A DNA stretch of 64,000 nucleotides from assembly GCA_012934845.2 (NCBI GenBank), contig WNNJ02000369.1, positions 1 to 64,000 of the forward strand, written 5' to 3'. The notes beneath the pieces are model-generated. The model was not told the origin of the DNA and made no database searches. It was given only the letters and a program-made list of their open reading frames with translations. Shown piece after piece: positions 11,821 through 22,969 of the stretch (position 1 is its first letter; each line of letters opens with the position of its first letter). Both the position numbers and the translations under genes were made by a program. This DNA comes from Pomphorhynchus laevis (Eukaryota > Acanthocephala > Palaeacanthocephala > Echinorhynchida > Pomphorhynchidae).

Positions 11821-13590
11821 TTGGGTAAGTAACCGAGTAACATGTCATAGCTACTACCTAAACTACGATCAAGGAGTTCACGGTTATTGTGAATCTCCCG
11901 TGGACGGATGTAGATATTAGCTATACTGATGCGTTTACCGTTTTTACATTGTGATCTACCTAAACAAGACAGGGCTGGACAATAGTAGTTTAACAGGATG
12001 GAAGATCTTAAGGAGCATTTAACTAGGGTTAAAATACCATGAGATGAAGATGAGTGAGGTGGGGTTATGTACGGAGTATAGTGTGTTTAGATGTGCTATG
12101 GGATAAATCGAGTAATGTTTTGAAGGAGACAGATAGACCGCGTCTCCTAAAGGACTATAATATATGCATCTCTACCAGATAAAAACCAAAGGCAAAATCA
12201 CCTCACGAATTTAACTGAAGGATATAAAGTGAAAAAGGCTCCTGATTACTCTGCATTGTTGCGGATTAGCTCGAAGGGAATAGTCCTCCTTTGTTGGAAT
12301 TAGAGGTGAAAATTCTCTCTTCCCACTCCCAGTCGCAATCTCGGAGTTCAATTGCCCCCGGGCATTATCTTAATTTCCCTCCTGCAAAGACAACGCTTTA
12401 CCCTTCTTTGGAAGGCGCACCGGAGATAAGGTATTTAAGTTATGCACATACGCATTCTCTTGTTAGATTTAGGTGCTGCAACCAGGGTGACAGTACTGAG
12501 ACATTCGAAGTACCATTTTGTCCAAAAAGCGTCCCAATCAATGTGATCATTTTTTGCATTTCTTTTAATATTGCTTGACGATTTGAGTCAATAAGTCTAA
12601 TAATGCCCAGGTCCGAGAGACAGCTGGAAGCTGTTGGGCTGGATGATGTTGTGACGAAGGTCCGGTTTGAGTTTAAATTAAAATTATTGGAGCTAATGTG
12701 TCTGCTCTTATATTCATTGAAAAGTTTGCATTTTCTTGACCACGCGGGGTGTGATCCTCCGCAATTGATACAGACAGGTGTATTATTACAATTGTTTATA
12801 GAAATGCAGTCATTTATTTTGTAATATCCGCAACAGGGGGAGTTATCACAGTTAGAGCACCAATGCCCCCATTTATGGCATTTTGCGCAATGCGAGAACG
12901 TGTATTCGTCAGTTCCAATGTGAGTAAATTTAATGTTGCAAACCATAAAGGGATTGCAACTCGATTTTGCTAGAAGCTCTGCATTGTCAACTGGTTTTGA
13001 TGCAAACGCTATCGGCAGCGGGTTGCCACTCTTTCTTTTTAAAAATCTTATATTGTAAAGATTAAAACTTTTTTCAAATACATTCAGTTCGTCAACTCTA
13101 ATTTCTGAAGGAAGATTTGAGATTTTGATTGATGCATTGATAGGCTTATATTGTATGTCACATAGTGAGTTAGAATGCTTATTGGTAAATTTAGTAAATT
13201 CTTCTGCTAAATCTGAAGATACGAACGATAGTCTAACTTCAGATTCAAAATATCTGATAGAGTTATATATGAAACGGCTTTTATATAAATTCGTAAAATC
13301 CTTCAGGAAAATTGTATAAAATTTTTGATATTTCAATCGACATTTTAAACTTAATATAGATCAGTTTGGCGAGCTTTCTCACAGGGGGAGTTCCCCTGCA
13401 AGGAACAATCAAAAACATCACTAACCTTATTGTAATTGGATTTGTTGTCATACTTTACCTTTTGTTCATCTTTTCCTGCTGGAATTTTGCTTGAATTTTT
13501 CATGATTTCGTTATTGTTTGATAGCTCCGACAGTAGCATTTGCATGCTTATGAAAGTTGAGTAAAATGAATTCAACTTATACAATTCTGA
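11821..13590 (-). mobile_element. I/Jockey-type LINE fragment, older subfamily
   Basis: Reverse-strand fragment with most of ORF1 (12,440-13,584) and the start of the endonuclease (11,821-12,260), then truncated. At nucleotide level the endonuclease part resembles copies A and C (SYDMLLGDFN-like, QETRS-like and LNILQW-like segments can be read with many disruptions), while ORF1 is clearly diverged. It has no 3' half and no tail, so it was cut by a later rearrangement rather than by normal 5' truncation. Confidence 0.75.
12440..13584 (-). pseudogene. ORF1 zinc-knuckle protein of the diverged I/Jockey LINE
   Basis: A 298-codon frame (13,336-12,440) carries the ORF1 core with the knuckle series FSHCAKCHKWGHWCSNC, a CCGYYKINDC segment and VCINCGGSHPAWSRKC. 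These match, in order and spacing, the knuckles of copies A and C. The N-terminal part lies in a second frame (13,584-13,351, starting MYKLNSFYSTF) and is joined by a frameshift near 13,345. The C-terminal part past 12,600 includes an IIRLIDSNRQAILKEMQKM segment comparable to the LLLDNTKKTLMSQFQ segment of copy C. Confidence 0.75.
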
Positions 13591-13639
13591 GGTTTCAAAA
13601 GACTATATCTTAGTCTTTATAATTGATGATTTATTAGAG

Positions 13640-14140
13640 TAAAAAACAAATATCTTAGTCGTTATTCATCTATCAGTTATAGTTCGTAATATAATATTCA
13701 TTCATTTTTGGAATGTTAGAAAAAGCGATTATTTATATTTCTTGGCTACATATTGTCACTCATTGCTTCAAAGGATGAACAAAGATCAAATTACTCAATT
13801 ACAATACAACATGGTACACACTAAACGCATAATCTCCTTCAATTTTCGATTAGATAGATTAAATAACTTATGTGAAATAATAAATCAAATCAATTACATT
13901 TATTTTTATTTTAAACATGATGATATCAAGAACTATCAAAATATTGTATTTTTTAATATAGAGAAATACTTTTCTTCTTCGTTCCAGCAAAACTATCTAT
14001 TCGAAAATGGAGGATTATGAGTTTAGTGTGCATCAATGTAGCCAAGAAATCCATATAATCGCTTTTTATAGCATTCCAAAAATGAATGAATTTTACATTA
14101 CGAACTATAACTAAAGATGGATAACGACTAAGATATAGCA
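13640..14140. repeat. Inverted repeat (about 105-bp arms) around a 280-bp core
   Basis: The segment 13,648-13,752 recurs in inverse orientation at 14,034-14,140 with a few mismatches; both contain a TTCATTCATTTTTGGAATG stretch and a TTTCTTGGCTACAT end. The enclosed 280 bp is AT-rich and includes a GATGATATCAAGAACTATCA hairpin-like motif similar to the Penelope-like ends elsewhere in the window. It is probably a non-autonomous foldback repeat. No transposase is seen. Confidence 0.6.
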
Positions 14141-14289
14141 TTGTTTTCTCAGAATTGAATACAAGTGCCAACATGAAACATCAACGTTTCATTAACGAGT
14201 CAGTTAGTGATAATTACTGGTTCATTTTCTAATTATTAATGATAAGTTCAAATGTTGTTTGATCAAATAATATAAGACCATATGCTCAT

Positions 14290-14880
14290 CGGTATTCCCT
14301 TTCCTCGCCACCTTGTTTAACTCTTCCATCCGCAGTCGTATATTTCTTTCACAATGGAAATCCGCCATCGCTCGTCGTCTCCTTAAGAAACAATCGCTCG
14401 ACCCCTCCGTTCCTTCTAGCTATCACCCCATTTCACTCCTCCCTACTCTTTCCAAGCTCTTAGAGCGCCATATCTTAATACAGATCAACGTTTATCTCTC
14501 TTCATCCAATATGTACCCTCTTTTCCAATCCGCTTTCCGCACTAATCACTCCACAGAAATCGCATGCATGAATGTTTACAACGACCTACTCATTTCTCGT
14601 GACAAAGATCTATATAGTGTTCTCATCTCCCTCGACCTCACCACCGCCTTCCGCATCGTCGATCACTCCATCTTCCTTTCTCGCCTTCATTATTAGTACG
14701 GCTTTTCTTCCTCCTCATGTAGCACGATTCGCCTCATATCTATCCGACCGTTCTTTTCGCATATGTTCTAATTCATTATCCTCTACTCCCATCCCTATTT
14801 TCTGCGAGGTCCCACAAGGTTCAATCCTAGGACCCCGCTTTAATACGCTACATGAACTACCTACCATGGCACCGTGAGTG
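14290..14880 (+). mobile_element. L2-like LINE reverse transcriptase fragment
   Basis: Forward frames contain RT fingers and palm: SSYHPISLLPTLSKLLERHI, FRTNHSTEIA, LISLDLTTAF (motif A) and EVPQGSILGP (motif B), with a frameshift near 14,700. This is the L2/CR1-type signature. The piece is truncated on both sides: no endonuclease, YADD box or 3' end is seen. A related copy, extending further 5', lies at 24,517-26,075 on the reverse strand. The local C-rich strand bias contrasts with the AT-rich neighbourhood. Confidence 0.8.
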
Positions 14881-14935
14881 TCTATAGATATAATTATTGT
14901 CTATAGATAGAATCGTGTCTATAGATAAAATTCAG
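14879..14935. repeat. Short tandem repeat, GTCTATAGATA x3
   Basis: Three spaced copies of GTCTATAGATA directly follow the L2-like fragment, separated by short AT-rich spacers. Confidence 0.6.
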
Positions 14936-15445
14936 GCACTAAGGATATTCATCATATACCAATCCTACTCTGGAACCATTCTAAAAAGAAAAGGGCTTAG
15001 GGCGAGGAAGGATATTCATAGTTGACTCCTACCATACTCTATCAAATAGTATTATCAAATCAACAGATTACATAGGCAAAACTTAAAAAAGCTGAACGTG
15101 AATTATAAAGTGAATGTATTATTATCATAGAATCTAATTAAGGAAATTTATTTGTTGTTTTGACTGTCGATGAAACCTCAAGAATTATTTTTTATAATTA
15201 TTTCAAAAAAATGAACATAGCATGGATAACATTACCTTCTATTAAAAGCTTATAAAAGCTTCGAAATACAAAAACTAATAAACGCCGAAACAATTATAGC
15301 CAAAATATTTTTCCACCGTCTGCCCATTTATAATTATGACATATATCGTCTATCCATGGTGGAAGTATTTATTTTATAAGTGAAGGCTTCATTTCAAAAA
15401 TTAAAAAAGTGCCATGATTTACACTAGTATCACGTAATTCATTTA
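14936..15445 (+). other. Spacer, nothing recognised
   Basis: AT-rich sequence without long frames or recognised repeats, between the L2-like fragment and the Penelope-like 3' end. Confidence 0.5.
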
Positions 15446-15790
15446 TAATATCAAATCAGCTAACTGAGTCTACGTATTTAATATAATTATAAAATAAAAA
15501 AAACAATAATGCTAAATCAAAATTTAATAATTAAATAATAAAATAAATAATTGTTTTAAGATTTTTTATAATTTAGGTCAATTTTAAATAAAAAAAATGA
15601 AATTTAAATACATGTTAATTAAGTATTTTATCTGCTGAAATTTAATTATTTTGTGTATCTTATTCTAATACAAAGTATATTATTTATTATCCATCCATAG
15701 AAATTTTCCGCTAATGATTTTTAATTTATTTTTAATATTATTGTCTTGATTTACATATTTTACTATTTTCTGTTTGATGACATTTTTAAA
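15446..15790 (-). mobile_element. Penelope-like element 3' end (reverse strand)
   Basis: A recurrent repeat bounded by CAGCTAACTGAGTCTACG at one end and TTATTATCCATCCAT at the other. The fuller copy at 40,205-40,960 shows that the TTATTATCCATCCAT side is the end of a reverse-strand reading frame (FLWMDNK then stop) and the rest is its 3' untranslated tail. Here only the last codons and the tail remain, lacking the central GTTTCGG block. The RLE LINE fragment abuts at about 15,790. Confidence 0.55.
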
Positions 15791-17390
15791 ATATTAATTA
15801 AATTTTGACAGAATGTTGTCAGTTCACCGGCAATTAAGTCTCGAATCGCGTTGTGTCTGATTGTGGGAATGCCTCTTTTTTTGCAGGAAAGAGCGTGTCC
15901 GACGTCAAAATAGTGGCCGCATGTACCTCGCAAGTCGTCTGGCAAAACTCCGTAACGTGCTGATATTGCATCTTTGAATTCTTCTGCTCGCAGAGTGAAT
16001 TTTTCGTGTTTGAGAGGAAGGGCACTTAACCATGATCTAGCACCATATCTTGACGCATGTTCTAAGATGCTTTTTGAATTTTCTTTCATTGATACAGGTA
16101 CCACAGATAAACGTGTCTTGAAAGCGGCGATACAATTCGCAACTACTTCCCGTGTTGTTGTTTTTTGTAGTTTACGTAAGTCTTCTCCGATAAGGTTGCT
16201 ATCAAATGTAGAGCAAATTCGAACTGAAGAGTCGTTTTCAAGAAGAGCAATAGAAGCAGGATTAAAGATACCTAGTCCTCCTAGATTTAGCGGTGCGGTG
16301 AATGCTTCATATCAATTATCAGTTAGGGATCTTTCTGCTAATTGGACCAGTAGACCGTCTTTTATTGTTGCTGTCAGGTCGGTTAACCAAGAAGGGTCAC
16401 ATCGGCTCGTTTGCAGCAAATACGTACATTTTGATTGTGTTGCTTTTGTCAAACCACAGTAAGCGACCTGGGAGTCAATCTTCGCGATAGCTGCTAGGCT
16501 GGACATGAGCGATTTCCATTTAAAAGTGTGTGTTTGTATTACGGTTCTTTCGAAATCGGATTCCCCGATAGGTGATCCCAGGACGATTATCTCCTTAGTG
16601 CTTGTGGGTAAGTCCAGTGATGGTGGTTCAATTGAGCCTATTGAGCTGTGCGAAACGAACAGTGATTTTGTTGAATTCACATTATAACCGTATTTTGGGC
16701 CGTCGCGTATAAAAATTTTCAAAACTGCTTTTAGTTGCTCTGGTGTGCCGACGAAGTTGGCATCATCAGCGTACCATTTTTGTATGACGGCAGGTACGGA
16801 TTGTTGGATTGACTCGATTAAGGGTAGAGATGCAAGTGAAAAGCCGGCCATTGCGAATGGATCGCCTTGGGTGAATCCCTCTTCTGATAAGATACTGCAA
16901 CAGCCAAGTGAGAGATTGAATAGAGTTTGGTAAATGTTTTGCATGATTTGTGGAGTGAAGGGCAGGTGAATTTTATGTTATGAATAGCAGCGGCTCTGTT
17001 TATTTAATTAAACGCGTTGGATGCGTCGATAGATAACAGGCAGCGATCGTTTTTTTTTCGTGAAATGCACTGCGCAAGGTGTGTATTACGTACTCAATTC
17101 CGCATTTTTGGCTTGCAGCGAGTAGACGCTTCCCGCAGACATCTATGTCAGTGCGTAACTGTTGTAAAATGGCTTTGCTTATGATTCGTCTCGCGGTGTC
17201 TCAAACAAAGATTGGTCTTATGCCTCCATCTTTCTTCTCTAGAGCTATTAGGAGGCATGCATTGAAGGCCTCTATAAATTGCGAGGATAGCTGCTCAGTT
17301 GCCAGGCGAATCGCAAAGTCAGCCAGCGACCGTGCTAAGTTTCGAGATAATATTTTATATCTCAAGGATTTATCTCAAGGAGAGTGATCA
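15791..17390 (-). mobile_element. RLE-type LINE family, internal fragment
   Basis: A reverse-strand fragment of the same family as the intact element at 55-58 kb. Readable parts, in element order, are an EAFNACLLIALEKKDGGIRP-like finger segment (about 17,150-17,390), FTQGDPFAM and WYADDANFVG (16,700-16,900), the thumb to about 16,310, and the C-terminal HALSCKKRGIPTIRHNAIRD knuckle/RH segment (15,800-15,920). It stops before the catalytic D...D part of the nuclease. Several stops and frameshifts make it a pseudo-element. Both ends abut Penelope-like 3' sequences. Confidence 0.8.
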
Positions 17391-17392
17391 AA

Positions 17393-18200
17393 TCAAATCA
17401 GCTAACTGAGTCTACGTATTTAATATAATTATAAAATAAACAAAACATAATAATGCTAAATCAAAATTTAATAATTAAATAATAAAATAAATAATTGTTT
17501 TAAGATTTTTTATAATTTAAATCAAGTTAAAATAAAAAATTGAAATTTAAAATAAACGTCATTTTTATGAATTGACTAATAAATAACAGACGTTGTATCA
17601 GAATAAGATTAATATATTAAATTAAAATACGGATATATATAAATATTAAAATACGATTTTTTAATAGTCCAAGCAGGATATCCGCTACTTAAAATACTTC
17701 TAATAATTATATAATTTTTTCTTTTTAACGACAGCAAGAACATATTTCTTTAGCTCTTTAAAAAGCAATGAACTTTAGAAAGCTTCAACTTTGAATTACT
17801 TAAATTCTAAATAATATCTTTTAAGTAATAAATTTAAGTTTAAATATTAAATTTCGTTAAGAAAAATTTTTATTTCAAGAAACGATAGCTGACTGTCTTC
17901 AGTTTATTAATGATCCCATTAACACGATAATTAATCTAAACCAATTTATATTTCAAAGCTGAAATTTAAAATAAAAGCCAATTTTCACGAATTGACACAT
18001 AAGTAACAGATGATGTATTAGAATAAGGATTATAGGTCATCAGGAGGAACTGATATGCTATCAGGTTTCGGCCCCTAACTCATCTACCCAATATAGCTGT
18101 GGGGCCAAATACATGCTAATGATGTATTTCCATTGAAATTTGATTATATATTATCTTATTCTAATACAAAGTGTATTATTTATTATCCATCCGCATTGAT
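17393..18200 (-). mobile_element. Penelope-like 3' end(s), reverse strand
   Basis: It begins with CAGCTAACTGAGTCTACG at 17,396, the same terminal block as at 15,450. The central GGTCATCAGGAGGAACTG and AGGTTTCGG block and the TTATTATCCATCC end lie at 18,030-18,195. About 300 bp of unrelated AT-rich sequence (17,650-17,955) separates the halves, so this is either one disrupted copy or two partial copies. Confidence 0.5.
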
Positions 18201-18397
18201 ATATCAAGATGAACATATATAATATGTTCACCTTGATCTAGTATCCACATTTATAAGCAAACGATATAGGGTTTTAGTCTAGGAGCATAGACTAAAACTA
18301 TATTGCGGATATTATAATATCCGCAATTTAACTGAATTTTAAACCTATTTCTTTTGAATAGATTATTATTCATTATCAATGAATAATGAATAATGAT
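18201..18397. repeat. Four consecutive short palindromes
   Basis: Successive near-perfect hairpins lie at about 18,201-18,240 (GATGAACATAT/ATATGTTCACC arms), 18,264-18,303 (TTTTAGTCTA/TAGACTAAAA arms), 18,302-18,327 (TTGCGGATAT/ATATCCGCAA) and 18,364-18,397 (TCATTAT/ATAATGA type). No reading frame is involved. Confidence 0.65.
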
Positions 18398-18519
18398 TTT
18401 CTATGTTTTTGTAAAAAGTTATATTAAAAATAAAAAATATAATTCATTGTCAGTCGATGGATCGAACTAATGCAAAAATTTTAACTTTTCATGTAATTGA
18501 ATATGATTTTGTGCATTAT

Positions 18520-18736
18520 GTATAATAATAAATCTTTATTAAGAAAATTGATAACACACCAGTGGAGCTCTTAGACAAAAATTAAATCAGACAGAATGGA
18601 AAAATAAAAAAATCTGCAGCAAAATAAATGCTTTCTTAATCTGTCACGGATAACTCTAGTAGAATGTGCAACGACATGTGCAATGGCAATACTATAAGCC
18701 GCTAACCTTTCACTCGCTGATCACGCTGTTGTTCGT
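18520..18736 (-). mobile_element. 3' end fragment of a reverse-strand LINE
   Basis: Shares its sequence (TAATCTGTCACGGA and AGAATGTGCAA blocks plus CTGCAGCA) with the segment at about 22,995-23,095, which is directly 3' of a LINE C-terminal frame. This is therefore probably a second copy of that LINE 3' end. Copy C inserted at its border. Confidence 0.5.
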
Positions 18737-18777
18737 TAATCTTATGGAATGAAACATTAAATTACACTCGAAAAAAA

Positions 18778-19904
18778 ATGAAAAGTGAGTATACGACGGA
18801 GCGATCAAAGCATTCTACGTCGTCAAACAGAAACTTCAATATGGAACAAGGAACAAGTACAATTTCAGATTTAAATATTAATTCCGTCAACGAGGTAAGT
18901 GATTTGTTATGCCAATTTAAAGCTGACTCGGGAGTGCTTCCCCCCATTCCTAAATTATCAAACTTGTGCATAATAAATGCTCTGAAACCGATCGAAAGGC
19001 ACAAATTATTTCCCACTTTCCTGAGAGAATTCGTGGGAAAATTTAATAATAGAATTTTATTCAATTCTGTTAAGACGCTTGAAAATGCAATAAGAATTTC
19101 CTTCGCTAATGGCAGCGTTATGAAGGAGTATAACGAGTATTTTGCAAACAATTTAGCCCATCTGGGATCGATTACACTCAAACCTATACAATGTTCCTTA
19201 AAAATTTCGAATTTTCCCTCTTTTTCGTCTGAAGATGATCTAACTATGTTACAAAAATCCAATTGCCTCCACTCTGTCAGGCAAGTTATAGGAAAGCTGG
19301 GAGACCCCCTCCCTGTAGCTTTCTGTAAGGCAGATATCGATAACGGATTGCTTCTGTCTAAGTCCGCTTCTAACCCTTTTTTAGGGTTCAACCTTCGCTT
19401 TACTTTAATTGAGGAAGACAATCTAACATATCCTCATTGTAATAATTGCCATGGATGGGGCCATTGGGGATCCTCCTGTGGTAAAATAAAGACTTGCGGT
19501 GTTTGTGCCTCAGACGCATGTTCCAGTATGTGTAAGGGCGAGATATGCTCAGCTCCTCCCTCCTGCCTTAACTGCGGGGGTAAACACCCTGCTTGGTCCC
19601 GACGATGTAATCATTTCCGGGAATACCGACAGTTGTTTGCTAAAAAACGGCTAATAAACCCTTCTCTGCAGCTGCTCATCCGGTGGATCGAATGTCAAAT
19701 TCTGATATAATTCTTCTTCTGGACAATACTAAAAAGACGTTAATGTCACAATTTCAAGCGATGTTGACTCCTCTGATCTCGGCACTCGTGGGGGCGGACT
19801 CTGCCCCAATTCCTGCTGAATGTAACCCCCCCCAATCCAAGAAGAGGGGGCTTCCGCAAATAAAGTTCCACCGCTTAAAATTGGAAAGCTTCTTAATAAC
19901 ATGA
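18778..19904 (+). pseudogene. ORF1 zinc-knuckle protein of LINE copy C, one frameshift
   Basis: The ATG at 18,778 opens a 310-codon frame. Residues about 60-200 form a conserved N-terminal region (PIPKLSNLCIINALKPIERH onward). Residues about 215-285 carry three knuckles: YPHCNNCHGWGHWGSSC, CGVCASDAC and CLNCGGKHPAWSRRC. The frame derails at about 19,650-19,690 and continues in another frame (19,683-19,904, MSNSDIILLLDNTKK), giving the C-terminal helix region. The protein would bind element RNA and assemble the ribonucleoprotein. Confidence 0.85.
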
Positions 19905-20042
19905 ACATGGTTGGCGCCTCACTGGGAAATGAAGATATTGCCCAGGGAGCTCTGGCCCTGGACGGGGCTAGTGGCAAGGGGGTAACTTTCTTGCACCTAG
20001 CTCTGTCTAGGCTGGCTGCTCCTGTCTAACTGATCTGTCACA

Positions 20043-22532
20043 ATGGTGAGTAAACCCGAGCCTTTTTCACTGAATATTCTTCAGTGGAATTCGGGAGGTG
20101 CTTCCGCCCTTAGACTTTTATCTGGTAGAGATGCAGATGTTATAGTCCTTCAGGAGACGCGGTCTATCCGTCTCCCCCAGGACATTACTCGATTTTTCCC
20201 AAAGCACACATATTCCCACTATACTCCGTACATAACCCCACCCCACTTCTCTTCATCTCAAGGACTCTTAACCCTAGTTAAATGCTCCTTAAGGTCTTCC
20301 CTCATATTAAATTACTCTTGTCCAGCCCTCTCCTGTCTAGTAGTGTCACTCGTTAAGAACGGTAAACGCCTCAGTATAGCCAATGTCTACATACGTCCAG
20401 GGGAGATTCACAAGAACCGCGACCTCCTGGACGGTATTATTGATAGCGGCTATGACATGATACTTGGAGACTTCAACGACAGAACTGGTCGTTGGATCAA
20501 CGCGTCACTTCGCAGAGCTAGGAACGGTTATCTTATTCACAAACCACCGACCCCCACCTTTCATTGCACATCAACAAATTCAATCCTCGACATTTTACTG
20601 CTTCACTCAAGGTGGTTGCTTAAACCTCTCTGTACGGAGCAGTCGCGCCAACAATTGTCCACCTCTCATGACCTAATTCGCTGGAGAATTGAGGAAGATA
20701 CATTGCTTCGAAGGAGGTTTCACTTTGATCCGATCAGAGTAGCCTTCTTCCAGGCGGCTATCCGACTCTTTCCCCGAATAGGAAATCTGAGTCTGACCGA
20801 ATTTAATACCTACCTCTCTTCGCAAGCTACCGCGATTCTATCGACCACCTATAAAGGTCGTATATACAATCCCACTCCGACAAAACTCAAGGTCCTAGCA
20901 AAATTACTGAACCTCCCTAATCTCTCTGCTTCCGCCAAACAGGCCCTCTCGAATGAATACTGGAGCACTAGATACAGGTTCCAGCTGAGTAGGGATAGGA
21001 CGAGTATCGCTCGCCTTAATCCTTCTCAGTCTTCCTTCTGGAAGATATTCAAGAAGGAGAAGTTTGTTTGCTGGAAGGATAGAGCATTGAGTTGGATAGG
21101 GAATGTAGGCCTTGATAAAGTTTTGGAGGAGTCACTAGCCCTACACAACTATGGAGCCACTCAATCACCTCAACCAATCCCGCCTTGGTGTAACTTCAGG
21201 AGTAGGGATCTTTCTGTTACGGATATTCTTAACTCCTGGGGTCCACTCCCGGGCACCTCCAAATCCGTCCTTCCACTTTCTTCTCGGGTCTGTCAGCTTT
21301 TGACAGCTGATCAGAGAAGAGAGGTGGCCGTAACTATGCTTTTAGCCTCCCCATCCGATGTAGCAGGCATCAATGTTAGTAAACGTGTTTTTATTCCTAA
21401 GAAAAAATCCTGTTCATGTCCTAAAGACCTGCGACCCATTTCGATTCAAAATTCCCTCGTGTCGATTTACGAAAAAGCGCTTGCGCGTAAAATCCGCGAC
21501 CATTTAAGTAGGCGAAATTTGATCCCTCCAGGTTTTCATGGGTTCGTCAAAGGTCGCTCGGTCCATTCAGCAGTAGGTGAGGTGGAGCAGTTTTGTCGGG
21601 AAAATAGCCATCGCCTAGTTGTGGCTATTTTCCTTGACTTTTCTGCTGCATTTGACCGCATCTCCATTCCTTTTGTGATCTCTTCTCTCAGGTCCCTCGG
21701 GTTGCCTGCGAGAATTGTGAACAGGGTGGAGATCCTGCTGTACACCAAACGGTTTTATTATAAAGACGACCCTGATGCGCGTCAGTTTTACCCTATTACG
21801 GGTGTGCCTCAAGGTTCACCTCTTTCTCCTATCTTATATCTTGCTGCTTCCATTAATCTATTCAAAATATTTAAACGCGAACAACGTCTTGTGGTGTATG
21901 CTGATGACACCACAGCCCTGTTCTCTGGACACAGGTGCAAAGACGTAGTTTCTGACATCAGCCGCTTCTTTTTAAGATTAAAAGACCAGTTACCCAAATC
22001 CAATCTTATCTTAAACTCCGCCAAATCGCAGGCGGTTGTCTTTCATGGCACCACTGCAACAAAGAAAAAACTTAAGAGATTAGCACTCTCTGCACTCTCC
22101 TCCATATTTGCCTCTGAACCACTCCCCACCTTCACAAGTCGAGTAAAATACCTGGGGTTCACCGTTACGGTGAACTGGTCGGCGAAAGCTGACCTGGATA
22201 GACTTAAACGTATCCTGAAGAAAGCTAGGTGGGCTCTGAAACGGGCTCAGCATCTGTCATTGAAAGGGAAAACCCAGGTGCGCCTTTGGGGTACCTGGGC
22301 TATCTCGGGATTAGTCTTCTTCTCTAGAGGACGTCCCCCAGAGCAAAGACTAAGGTTCCTGAAGCTCCTCGTCTCTCGTTTACCCATCATAGTCCGCGCC
22401 GATTGGATCCTTCGGTGGGTGAAAGACCAGGGTGGTTCAGTCGGAAGGCGGCGTGTTGGATCGGTTGGGGGCTCAGATCCCCATGGATTTGAGGCCATTA
22501 ATGTTTTAAAGAAGACTGACATGCAACTTTGA
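20043..22532 (+). CDS. ORF2 endonuclease-reverse transcriptase of LINE copy C (829 aa)
   Basis: Open frame of 829 codons from ATG 20,043. Residues about 5-215 are the AP endonuclease, with NILQWNSGG, LQETRS, MILGDFNDR and TSHDLIRW; the N, E, D/N and D-type positions are present, though the usual SDH appears as SHD. The RT spans about 430-640, with RPISIQNSLVSIYEKAL, FHGFVKGRSVHSA, FLDFSAAFDRIS (motif A), GVPQGSPLSPILY (motif B) and VVYADDTTAL (motif C). The tail has RVKYLGFTVTVNW and a basic helical region. No RNase H is visible, which argues against a canonical I-element. The last about 30 residues differ in frame from copy B (which reads RAARWCGRG), so the C terminus is probably frameshifted. 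RT and endonuclease appear otherwise intact. Confidence 0.9.
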   Translation: MVSKPEPFSLNILQWNSGGASALRLLSGRDADVIVLQETRSIRLPQDITRFFPKHTYSHYTPYITPPHFSSSQGLLTLVKCSLRSSLILNYSCPALSCLVVSLVKNGKRLSIANVYIRPGEIHKNRDLLDGIIDSGYDMILGDFNDRTGRWINASLRRARNGYLIHKPPTPTFHCTSTNSILDILLLHSRWLLKPLCTEQSRQQLSTSHDLIRWRIEEDTLLRRRFHFDPIRVAFFQAAIRLFPRIGNLSLTEFNTYLSSQATAILSTTYKGRIYNPTPTKLKVLAKLLNLPNLSASAKQALSNEYWSTRYRFQLSRDRTSIARLNPSQSSFWKIFKKEKFVCWKDRALSWIGNVGLDKVLEESLALHNYGATQSPQPIPPWCNFRSRDLSVTDILNSWGPLPGTSKSVLPLSSRVCQLLTADQRREVAVTMLLASPSDVAGINVSKRVFIPKKKSCSCPKDLRPISIQNSLVSIYEKALARKIRDHLSRRNLIPPGFHGFVKGRSVHSAVGEVEQFCRENSHRLVVAIFLDFSAAFDRISIPFVISSLRSLGLPARIVNRVEILLYTKRFYYKDDPDARQFYPITGVPQGSPLSPILYLAASINLFKIFKREQRLVVYADDTTALFSGHRCKDVVSDISRFFLRLKDQLPKSNLILNSAKSQAVVFHGTTATKKKLKRLALSALSSIFASEPLPTFTSRVKYLGFTVTVNWSAKADLDRLKRILKKARWALKRAQHLSLKGKTQVRLWGTWAISGLVFFSRGRPPEQRLRFLKLLVSRLPIIVRADWILRWVKDQGGSVGRRRVGSVGGSDPHGFEAINVLKKTDMQL

Positions 22533-22969
22533 AGATTGTCAATTCATCGTGAAGAAGATTAGATAAAGGCTTGATAGTAACTGTCTTCTGTTAATGGTTT
22601 TATCCTGCATGTTTATTTTTAATAAAATCTTCATTTATTTATTTATTTAATCTTATGTACATAAAAACCGCAAGCACACCTTTTGTAAAATGTTCCACCG
22701 CAGTAAATATTTTATTTGATGGTGCGTTTGATATCCCATCACAAACATAAAATACAAGAGAAGATTGTAAATTGTGCTGCTTTTCTTAAGCATCATCCAT
22801 CGCGTGATCGGGCAATGTTTGAAAAGTTTCTTTTGCTAGAATACGCTCCCTTAACCGAATTCTACGAAAATCGAGCACACTAAATCGAGCACTTTAAAAT
22901 CGAGATCATTACGCTGATAATGTATTTTATTATTATGAGAATACAACAGTCGAGATCACTTAGCTCTTA

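Larger units (their letters stand above)
18747..22646 (+). mobile_element. I/Jockey-type LINE, copy C, full length with 11-bp TSD
   Basis: The most complete copy of this family here. It is flanked by an exact 11-bp duplication, TTAATCTTATG, at 18,736-18,746 and 22,647-22,657, and ends in a TTTA tandem tail. The 5' leader is only about 30 bp before the ORF1 ATG. ORF1 and ORF2 are separated by about 130 bp in the disturbed region. Only two coding defects are evident, one near the ORF1 C terminus and one in the last 30 residues of ORF2. At nucleotide level it is clearly diverged from copies A and B. Confidence 0.9.

Noticed and set aside
18762-19421. A 219-codon reverse-strand frame.
   Set aside because: It is antisense to the well-supported ORF1 of LINE copy C and has no recognisable motif.
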